64,000 nt of DNA, from assembly GCA_903813345.2 (NCBI GenBank), contig CAIIXF020000007.1, positions 30,925,564-30,989,563 of the forward strand, read 5' to 3'. Shown piece by piece: positions 49,501 through 61,500 of the stretch. How positions within the stretch are numbered: the first letter of the stretch is position 1; every line of letters begins with the position of its first letter. Made by a program: the position numbers and the translations under genes. The notes beneath the pieces were generated by a model. That model was not told the origin of the DNA. It worked only from the letters and a program-made list of their open reading frames with translations, and ran no database searches. Source of the stretch: Owenia fusiformis. Lineage: Eukaryota; Annelida; Polychaeta; Sabellida; Oweniidae.

Positions 49501-52500
49501 ACCTTACGACTTACTAGGTAAGAATTTTGGAATATATTTTATTGAAAAAACCTTCGACCTTTGATTTTTGATTAATTGGAAAATGTTTTGTACGTACTGA
49601 CTCTTTCAATGGAAAGTGGACACATAGTTGGTACCAGTCCTCTTGAAATAGCCACATAAATATTTTTAATTGATTGAATTTCACAAAAATAAATTTTGAT
49701 GATAAAATGATAAAATCTTTGAAATTTTAGAAAATGGCGGTCATAAAAAGGAAAATAGATGGTTTTTCAATTCAGTTTTTTCATTTTTTTCTTTTTCATT
49801 TGAATGACATCAAATTTTCAAAGATTGTATCATTTAGAGCAATATGGGCAAATTTCTGGAGAATTCAAAAGATTCTGTTCAGTGACCTTTCCTAAGGGCC
49901 TACTTTTAGCTATTTTTCAGTCACATTTTCAGAGGGCTGAAAATGGTATTTCATCATGTTTGGGGTCATTCTGACCATACACACTCCTGGTCATGTAAAT
50001 GACACGTGGAACTAATTAAACTGACTGGAGGTCAATACAGAACTCTGTTATCTTGGTTAAAAAAATGGTTGAAATCAAGCATGATATTTTCACTTCCTGT
50101 TTAAGTCATTTTTTCCTGTTAAGTATCACTGCACCTTAAATGTCACTGATCATTGAGAGCTATACTCATACATGGAATATAAGGATATCAAAATGACAAA
50201 AACCTGAAGCAATTGATATTTTTCTCAAATGTTTTATTTTCATGTTCGTTGCAATTTTTCCTTTTACATCAGGTGTTCACATTTCATAAACATGTAAGTC
50301 AATGGGAGACAACAAATTAAGGATCAAGAAAAGGTGCCCAGATTATGAAGTGTTCGGATTAGAGAGGTGTTCAGATATACATGTTTCACTGTATACATAT
50401 TATATTACCATATTCTCTCTAATAAACACACAGTGCGACTCCCAAATTCTCCTTGTGGAGATGACTCAAATGACAAAATCTCTCAGGAATTTTGAAAGAT
50501 AAATATATGGGTGATAATAGTCTTTCTTGAAAAAGTAGGGTCTGCTTTTATAAGAGTGAATACAGAATATTGAATATACTACATTTTATTCTCAGAAGTA
50601 CTACGACCAGGTGGCATATCCACAGAGGCAACAACAACAACAACAACATCGACTACAACAAGTAAGATTTTACTATTATCTAAATATAAATATTATCCTG
50701 TATATTATATATGATATTATTATTAAATTATGCCAAGATATTTATGTTTCTTCCTAGTTCATAAATACAGTACTTAAACAATATTGGTATCAATATTTTG
50801 ATTTCATCTAATTCAGTATCTTCCTCCTTTATAAGGGGACATCATACAATACATGTATACTACTAATGGAAGCTTTTAGAGTCATATTTAGAGTTATATT
50901 TTGTTTTCAAAACGTTACAGTATATGATTTAAAAATTATTTTTAATATGGTTACTGTGTTAGTAGCACATTGATATAGTAAGATAGCACATTGATATTGT
51001 AAGGTATATTCATCTTTCTCGAGCAACTGACAAAAGTCATATAATGACATCAGAGAACATATGCACTAATAACATACATGTACAGGGTGTCCCAAAAGTA
51101 TGCCCCCCCCCCTAGGCAGACATATTCCAGTGTCCTCATAGTATGTGTCATATATCATTTTAAAGCTCATCCAAAGTTACATTGATTTGCCAAGTATCAT
51201 GGTTGAACTCCCAAATGGGAAAAAGTTACAGTAATTTTAAAAGTTAGTGTTTTGTCAAAACATAGTTCAATTTTACACCACATTACTAGTCAATGTGTCC
51301 CCCTTGGCCATGTTAACAGCAGCAATTATTTTCAGATATGACCTCAGAAGCCCTTCAAATAGGGGTGTTGGATTTTATAACCCTCTTAAAACCTGTTAAG
51401 GGACTTTAGAAGAGTTTCCATAGAGTTTCTACCCTCACCGTTCTCTTTTTCCAACTCAATATCTATCCGACCCGAAAAGAATTGCTGCTGTTAAGATGGC
51501 CCGGGAGGACACATTGACTAGTGTTTTGGTGTAAAATTGAACTTACTTTTGACCGAAACACTAATTTTTGAAATGCCTGTAATTTTTTCACATTTGAGAG
51601 TTGAACCATGATACTTGGCGAATCAATGTAACTTTGGATAAGCTTTAAAATGATATATGACACATACTATGAGGACACTGGAATATCTCTGCCTAAGGGG
51701 GGCCCATACTTTCGGGACACCCTGTACATATCACAATTCTACATGATTGACAAACCAAATTGCCCAACATTTTTATTGTATTCTAGCTGAGAAAGGTGTT
51801 AAGCCAGGGGAGCGGACAACCACAGAAAGTGCCACTCCTTTACCTCCAATAGGTAAATAATCATGTTCTATTCATATTATACATTGAATGTTATAATCTA
51901 TGAATAATTCTAGCAACCGAAAAGATTGTGGAGCCAGCTGGAGTAAATACAACCACGACTGAAACTCCGACAGGTATCATGAGTGTTCTTATTATACTCA
52001 CCATGGTGATGCTTTGTGCCTGGGGCTTTTACTGCATTTGTACTTACAATCATTGTCATATCATCCAATCACATGGGAGCTTTACTTATAATATGCCCCA
52101 AGCGTTGTTACCTCCTACCATTATTTGTGCATGTACATGTATACCATAAAAGAACACCTCTCTCACAGGGTTTCTACTTTGTTATACATGTATATCAATG
52201 ACTCGTTGAATTAAGACTGATTTGATCCATCATTTACAAAATTGATGTCTGATTGTGAAACAGTTAAATTACCTAATAATGAATGATCTCCATCCGTAAA
52301 TGTGTCCAGGTACTCATTTTATAGGCTGGAGCTTTTGAAAATATTATTTTCAATATTTTCATTCAATTTAAAATGGCATCCCCTGAAAAAATACTGTCTT
52401 ACAAGGATTTTGAATTTCCAAGATGGCCTCCATATTCATTTAAGTTATACTGCCTCATATTTTATATGCCATTTACCCTTTATATGCTTATTGGTAGCTT

Positions 52501-55500
52501 TGGTAGAATTGGTTCATATCCTTTACGATATAACATAATTTACCATACTCAATTCATGAATATTGGTGGTAGCATACAATCATTACCATGCCCAAATTCA
52601 TACAAAGTGCTTTATTAAGCTTCATTGAAAGTTATGATTGGCTTAGGTTTTGGCTTAATAAATCATAGAGATACTTTCATGAAAATTATTTAATTTATAT
52701 TTTCTTCAGCCTGCTGATGTTATTGTCATACATGTGGCTGATAATGCTAGCAAAGCTTTTATAGGTGTTCATGTTTTTAGACTATTTATGAAAAATATAT
52801 ACTATAAATAAAATATATCAATTCCAAACTTTTGTTAATAATAACGTTTTCATTTTCTAATTATTTCATCTTCATGTTTTGATTATGCCATTAAAGGACG
52901 ATTCTCGGTTTGGAGAACGAAGTTCATCAATCTAAATGACCATTATCCCTGCTTCGGACAAATTTGATTTTTTTTACATAATATAGATTTGAATGTTCTC
53001 TTTTGAATAGTTATAATTTAATTTGGGTAATATTTCTAGATTTTTCTCAAAAAAATATTAGCGCAGTACACTGATGAACTTCTTTCCCCAAATCGAGACT
53101 TGTATTTTATTAAAATCGGTCTAATTGAGCGTTATCCCTGCTCCAGACCAATTTGATATTTTTACATCTTGTAGATTTAAATGTCCTCTTTTGAATATTC
53201 ATAGTTTAATTTTGGTAATATTTCTATATTTTTCATGAAAAAAATATTAGCCCAGGAGACTGTTCTCCAAACCGAGAATTGTCCTTTTGTTTATGGATGT
53301 CATAGCCTTATCAGCTCATTCCATGATGATTTAGTGTATTTCAACCTTGCAAATCTTATTTTGTGCTTGTAGGTGATGATTGTTTATGGGCTGAATGGTC
53401 TGCATATGGAGAATGCAGCAAGGAATGTGGCATGGGCAGAAAAACCAGGACTAGGACCAAGTTACAACTGGCTAAGAATGATGGAGCTCCTTGTGAAGGA
53501 AGTGATACAGAAACTTTGGACTGTAACACCCATTTCTGCCCAGGTGAGGTTTTATATATTAAGTTATGATGTTTGCACTTCATTCTTATGGTTCTGTCAC
53601 ATTTGCTTTACAGCGAGCTTAGTTTGCCGAAACCAAGAGATACTTACACTGACCATAGAAAGTCTATGTTTTGGTCATCATCAGCATATCACTCTTTTTA
53701 CAAGTTGTAGGGTCAATATGGCAATTACAACATATAGATATATATTTAATAATACAATATTACTGCATTAGAACAATTAAGTCAAACTCATAGTGAAGAA
53801 TGTATCATGATACAGCTATGTGAACTTATCCTGATTATATGTATGTCGTCTCTTGATTTTGTTTTCTATATGATGCTTGACATATGCAATATTAGATGCT
53901 GCAGCCGAACCTTAACTAAGAAAAGTCATATCTTATTTTCAGTTTTCAGAACAAATATGATGATAACTTATTGATATCATTTTGTTGTTTGTTTTTGAAT
54001 CATAAATGAATGTACATGCAATGGTCTTCCATGAATATGTCAACTATGCATAAAAGTGATGTCCAAACATTTAAAGACTAAATATGTACATTAGTCATCT
54101 GAGGAAGATCCTTTTCCGCCACAGTTACTTTTACCAGGCTATACCTACACATACTTGTAACTGAATCATAGAAAGAATATGTTTAGTGCATGCTTTTTAT
54201 TTTATCTTATTCTAAGTCATCATCACTTTCTGATTATAGTTGACTGTGAACTGTCAAAGTGGAGTAAGTTCTCAAAATGTTCAGTGACGTGTGATTTTGG
54301 AGTTAGAATCAGAACCAGAACAGTTGTTAAGGAGCCATTACATGGTGGGAAGGAGTGTGACCCTATGCTGAAAGAACAAGAAAGATGCACAGCAAGGAGA
54401 GGAAAGAAATGCAAAGGTAAATTTACATGTTGGGATATTTCATTTTTCCACATTTTATATATATATGACAAACTACACAACCTATACTGAATTGTAGTAC
54501 TACTGAATTTTTGAAATTTTAGTACCAAATTTTCACAAATTCCCTAGAATCGCATAATGCAGTCTAAGAACAAAGTCACTCTGATGCATTATAATTTACA
54601 ATCAGTCAAAGTCTTCAAAAATATCAATAGTGTACAATGTTTCTGTTCTCAGCTACATTTTTGTATAGGCTATACAATTAATGAATTCAAGTTTATTTTC
54701 CAGACAACTTATAATTATACCCAAGCTTATAATGAACAATGTCTTTTTAGTATGTGAACCACCAAGCTTCAACTCATCATGTGCCAGTAGATCAGCAGCT
54801 GTGACGACATGTGATTGCTTGGATTCCAACTGTAACATCATCGATGAAGTTGAATGTGAACCTGGATGTACCTGTCCAGATGGTATGGTCATGGAAGATG
54901 GAGAATGTAAAAATGTGACTTTATGTGGATGCCTTGTTGGGGATGTGGAATATAATGCTGGGGATAAGTGGAAAGATGAATGCAATGATTGGTGAGATAT
55001 TTTTGTTAATACCTTTTTTTTTGTTACATTACATGTAGTACATGGCGAAGTGGATTATATTTAAGCTCTTGCCTCATAAGTAAAAGGTTCTGGGTTCAAC
55101 ACCAGTTCCCAGTGCTTTTTGTGGATGCTTTAATAATGATTCCTATTGGGTTTATTAATGCACCCGGTAGAAAGTTTTAGTGCTGCTAACTCAATAAAAG
55201 GATTTATTATTTAATAGACACATCGATAGATACAGGATATACGTATATCCAATATACTCGTTTATCCAAGAGGTATTGCTCATCTTAATACGTGGTAAAC
55301 AAAATAAAATTATGTGCATTTTCTACAGTTGATGAACTACATGTATATTAAAACTTGTTATGTTATATTCATTTAATATCTCTCACGTATAGGTTTATGT
55401 TTAGAAGAAAACAAATGTCACCCATACACAATTCATACTTATAGGATATCCTATGATTTTGAGGAATATCATTTTTATCTACGAGGTGATATCGATTTCT

Positions 55501-58500
55501 GCACGAGAGAGCAGAGAGCACCGAGTAGATTAAAATTATATTCTGAAAAAATCATAGGATATTCTTATTATCCTACACTTACAAGGAGCGTACTAAATGT
55601 ATAATATCATTGAAAATGAATTTTATGCCAAATAGAGTCAATTTGGCGGGAAATCAACAAGAGGAGTTTATCGTTACAATATCCTCAGCATATTGGGTTT
55701 TCCGGAGTATACCGTCACAATATCCTCCGCATATTGGTTTTCAGGAGTATATCGTGGTGATATCCTCTGGTTATTCATTTTGCCAATAGATATCAAATTT
55801 ATTTTTTAATGTTATTATACATTTAGCACACTGAGTGAAGGCCAGGATAAACTGGTGTATCATTCCCATGCGTGTATTTGAGAAAAAGTAACATTTTTGC
55901 ATCAAATAAAAGGAATTGCTTTTTTAAATGAAGGAAGTAGTCTTTCATCAACATCTATCTGTGTCTACAAGTGTTTTTCCATCTTCACTGTAATACTTTA
56001 CATTTTTCTTGCAGTGAATGTGTAAACGGCAAGATTAATTGTACTCCTGGCATATGTAATGGTAATAATGCATTTCATTTATTGCTTTACATAATTTGAT
56101 TAATAAATGACCTCCAAATAGTAAAATGTTCTGAAATGTGCAAAATATTCTCACTACCTTTCCAAGCTTTTTCTTGTTTTCGTTATTAACATATTCAATA
56201 TATTTATTTTGATTTATTTTAGTTGATTGCGTATGGAGTGACTGGACAGAGTTTGGAGCATGTAGCAAGGAGTGTGACACGGGAGAGATGGTCAGATATA
56301 GGTAGCCCACTACATATTATATTAGACTGTAATATTTATGAGAAAGATGACATAATTTGGTATGACTTCTGCCTTTTGACCGGCACTTGCTATCTGTAAC
56401 AATTGTTAGCATAAGAAATAAGGTTGATTTTTAACATCAGACTGTGAACGCTGAAAGGAATAGGGCTTAGTAATGTTCAAATTGTCTTGATATTTGTTAA
56501 CCCCTATAGATCCTCGATAGGTTTGAAGTGATTTTTGTACCATGCCATTCACCATGCTCACGCGGTACTAACTTTGAGCGTTAATTTGAATTTTTGACCT
56601 ACCAGATGCTTGAAAATCAAGGATTGCGAGTCTCATACTGCACCGTTTTCCTTCAAACTTATACCATTAAAAGCAAAACAAAATTGCCTTTCTGTCGGTG
56701 CATTACTTTATTGTAAAGAGTTCCTCGATCTAGCAGCGTTTTGGTCCCCAGCTGTTAGAAGGCCTTCGTACAACTGGAGACCAAAATGCGGCTGGAAGTA
56801 GGGACTCTGTTGAAGAGAATGATGTACCATCAGAAAGGGATTTGTTTTATGCTTTGAATGGAACAAGTTTGAAGAAAAACGGTGCAGTATGAGACTCGTA
56901 ATCCTTGATTTTCAAACATCCGGTAGGTCTAAAATTCAAATTAACGGTCGAAGTTAGGACCGCGTGATGTTGAGAGTGATAATTTGTAGAATTGGTAAGA
57001 ACAATGCTCAAATGTGATTTGAAATCCATATCTTTGCCACATATATATTTAAATAGAATCCATGCTAGTAATGTGCACTATCCAGAAGGAGTCAGGTAGA
57101 CTTGCTTTAGGTGATGACATTTTGACATGTTAATGTGTGAATGTTTCCAGGGCTGTTGTATCAGAAGCTTTGGGTTCTGGTGAACCTTGTACAAACATTA
57201 CCAGTGAACGAGCACTATGTAACACAGAGTGTTGTCCAACATGTGAGTACAAAGGCAAAGAGAACCCAATCGGTGAAGTGTGGAATGATGGCCAGTGCAA
57301 ACAATGGTAAGATAAACGAGTTCAAATATTAGATTTAATATTTTTACTTTACTTTTTCCAGGTAAAATTTGACAGAAAATATATTTTATCTCAAATCAAA
57401 GCTCAACCAGGTTTAACCTGACACAAAGTACCAAGTCTGAGTCTTGAAGTACTTTTATGAAAAGTACAATTACCCAAATGCGAGTAGGCAGTTACCAGTT
57501 TCACCACCAGGTGGCTGATTCGGGTCAATTAACATGGCAGGTATATAAGAAAGTTCCCTTAAACTTGAATATTATTAATTTAAGTGGCTCAATTTTCATA
57601 TAACCCTTATGTGTCTGATACTTATACTAATGAAAATATGTCCAGTAAAGCAAAATATTATCTGTCCACTCAAAGAAAAGATATTTCATTTTTTGTGGTT
57701 TTATAGCATGGGGTCTATGGGGAATCTCCCCGAGCTAGAAGTCACATTTTCAAAGAAAATTAATTTTTCAAAGTTGATAAACACTTTTTAAAACCACATT
57801 TCTAGATGTAATTTTACATGTAGATTTCAAATATGATATTACTTTATTAATTTTTAATGACGTAAATCAAGATTATTTCTACTCGCATGTGGGTTATTGT
57901 ATACATCCAAAACCAGTATACAATCTGAATCACCTAAAAGTATTTCACCTTTGGGATACACTTCATGTATGTATGATCACTTTGTTTTCTTTTAGCCTCT
58001 GTCTCTGTGATGGTACATCTAGCTGCTACCCAATTGAACCATGTAAGGACAGTCCTTTTCATTAGAAGTTCATGTATGATTGATTCAATTGTTCTGGAAT
58101 CTCTCGAAAAATCACACATCATTATTAATTTCTATATCCACCACATAAGATATTTAAGTATTATAGCTTTCCTTGTGTGTATTATAATATGCTATTTGTA
58201 TTTAAGGTTATAATGGGACTACTACCATATCACCAAATGTTACTACAACAAAAGATCCTAGTATGTACAATGTTCATATTTTGAAATTTTGTTCAGAAAT
58301 ATGAGATACACATGACACACATAATAACCACTACTCTCAATCTACATAAAACTATAAAATCAATGATTTACAGAAAGCATTTAAGTCCATACTCCCCAAA
58401 AATGACAATGTTTATAATAAATGATTTATTGAACTTAAAGATGCCTGCAAATGGGGTCAGTGGTCTGACTTGGGACCATGTTCGCATAGTTGTGGTATTG

Positions 58501-61500
58501 GTTCTGCAATGAGATCTCGAAGCATAGACACTCCAGCAATTGGTAATGGAGCTCCTTGTATGGGTGAAACTACTGATATTCAGGACTGCAACACTGAAGC
58601 ATGTCCAGGTAAAACTGATATATGCAGAAACACTTACTATTATAAAATAGTATAAAATACTATCACCCATTGCATTTCAGCATATTTCCATCATTCATCA
58701 GTTAAGTATTGATTCATCTGAAAAGAAAGTATGTCATTTGTACTTTACATTTATCTACAAAAAATGTTTTAGTATTGAAAAAAAAATAGTTTCAATACTT
58801 GCATTTTAGTTGACTGTGAATTATCTGAGTGGTCTGATGCCAGTGAGTGTTCAGTGACATGTGGAGTTGGTGTAGTCACCAGGACTAGATCTATAGTAGT
58901 TAAGAGTAAATTTGGAGGCAAAGAGTGTGAAGGGCCACTTCTAGAACAGGACATATGCACCAAGGACCAATGTGATGGTAATTACTTATTAACTAATGCT
59001 TGTCCAACCATAACACTATAAATTACATCAGCATTGTAGGCAATTATTATACAGAGCACTTAAGTTCTTTTTATAAATCTTTTATTTTTAAGTGTGGGAT
59101 ATCTGATAAAAGGATACCATTAAAACGTTATAGTATACATTATTTGTCGCATAGTTAAGATAAAAATTAATGATACATTGTAGAATGTAAATATAAATAT
59201 AATTATTTCATAAAATCTTTTGTTTTTCTAGAATGTATACCTCCAAGCTTCAACTCTTCATGTGCCTCACAATCACTCAGTATCAAATCGTGCAGCTGTA
59301 TTGCCAATCCTGATTGCATTCTTAATAGTGGTAATATCATATGTGAGCCTGGTTGTATTTGCCCTGATGATATGGTCATGGAGCAGGGTGAATGTAAACT
59401 CAGGACAGAATGTGGATGCATGGTAGGAACCACATCGTATCAAAATGGTGACAAATGGAATAAAACTGACTCTTGTGACATTTGGTAAGATATGCATCTT
59501 AAAAATGCCCCTCATGTGTTATGTGTTGAAAAATAGAATAACAAGAAGTGGAAATGAGGACAGTGTTTGTAGTCCTGATCTAAAAAAAATTGTATTCAGA
59601 TATACTTTTGTACACATCTTCATTTCTGATTAAAATTATATAAAATAAATAAATAATATAAAACTAAATAATATTAAACATTCATGCGTTTTGCAGGCTC
59701 TTATTATTTGAGGTTATTTTTGAGTTGGTATTGAAATCACAGTTTCAGTTTCATGTGTATGAAATACAATACGAACTATAGTTTTTGTTTCCCTTGATTT
59801 CAGTGAGTGTATGAATGGCAAAGTTGTATGCACCAATATGGATGAAAACTGTAACAGTGAGTCTGTTATATAATAATTACTATTTATATATTTGTTTTAT
59901 ACATGCACTTACTTTCAAATATACTTGTACATGTTCTTTAATGTAGTGAAGATGAACATGTCATATTCAATTTTTTATTAGTTCCTATAAAAATGATATG
60001 AATGAATTATTGGCAAACACCCTAAAATCTAATTAATAAATATTCATAATAATTACCACTGGTATTTACCTAACTTCTAGTTTCTATTATCTATCTAAAT
60101 TGTAGTTCTATTGGACCATAATCTTGATACTAAAATGGATTCATATCTGGTAATAATATCCGTTTCATAATTTTTACCAAAAAACATGATTTTGACAAAA
60201 ATATGAATTAGTTACCTTCATTTAATAAAATAAGAACAGTTTTTCAATTATTTGTCCAAACACTTTCAATCACTGAATACTCCTTGTTGGTGAAGATACA
60301 AAATTAAGAAATGATCAATTTCATAATTACGGATATGGATTCATTTTTTAAGGACCATTCTCACTGGTTGATCTAGAAGCTATCAATGAGGGGGGGGGCA
60401 CATTTCAAGTCTGGAAAAAAAGTTGGGCCCCTTAAAGCAACATTTTGGCCCAAATGTTGAAAATTTATGGCCTATTTTTTGAAAATTTGGGCTAAAAAAG
60501 ATCCATTTTTGAGGCCCTACAAAATGTTTGGGGCCATTAAAATTTTTCTGGGCCCTCCATTACAAAACAATTTATCATTTGATTTTAGTTCCTTGTATAT
60601 CAGAATGGAGTGGCTATGGCAGTTGTAGTGCAAAATGTAATGGTGGAGAAATGACAAGATATAGGTAGTTTTTTAAGTTTCCATTCTGAAGTAAGACTTG
60701 CATAACAAAAAAAGTTGCATATCCCATTTTTTGCAGCTTATTAATGTGCTAAAACACTTTCACTAAATTACTGTTAGTAACTTCCACTTGTACCTGATAC
60801 AATATCAGTCCATAACAAACACTCAGCCACTTTGGATCATGTTTATCATTTATAGACAGAAATGATTAAATTATCAATACACTTTTAGAACCATTGTGAG
60901 TGTTGCTAAAGGCAATGGTACAAAATGCACTGGCCCAGACAGTGAAACTGTTTCATGTAACACTGACTGCTGTACAACATGTACTTACAATGAGATTGAG
61001 CATGAAGTAGGGACACCTTGGAAGCAGGGCAAATGTACTGACTGGTGAGTCTGATTAAGCTATTGGACATAATTTTCTCCAAAGATCAAAACTAGCAATA
61101 TGATCTATAATTTTTGGTACAATTGGGGTTTGCAATAATGTTAAAAGTTTACAATCTTGCCAATTCTGCAAGACCCTCAAGACCCCTCTCAACTCATTAG
61201 TGTTAGGCATTCAGGATGAAAAATTTGTATATAGGATCACCTATTGGTGGGGACATTTGTGTTCTTGTGTAGATATTGTTTTCTGGATGTTATTTTTTCA
61301 TTTACAACCATTGTTTGGGTGCTTTGTGGTATTTTTCTTACAGATAACATGTTTTGTTTTAGTCATTGCCTTTGTGATGGAAGTGCAGTGTGCCTTGATA
61401 TAAATGGGTGTAAGTATAACTTTATTTCATTACTTTATTGTTAAGTAATCTTGATTAACAAATTGGTCTATGACCACTTACACCCAAATACAGAACCATT

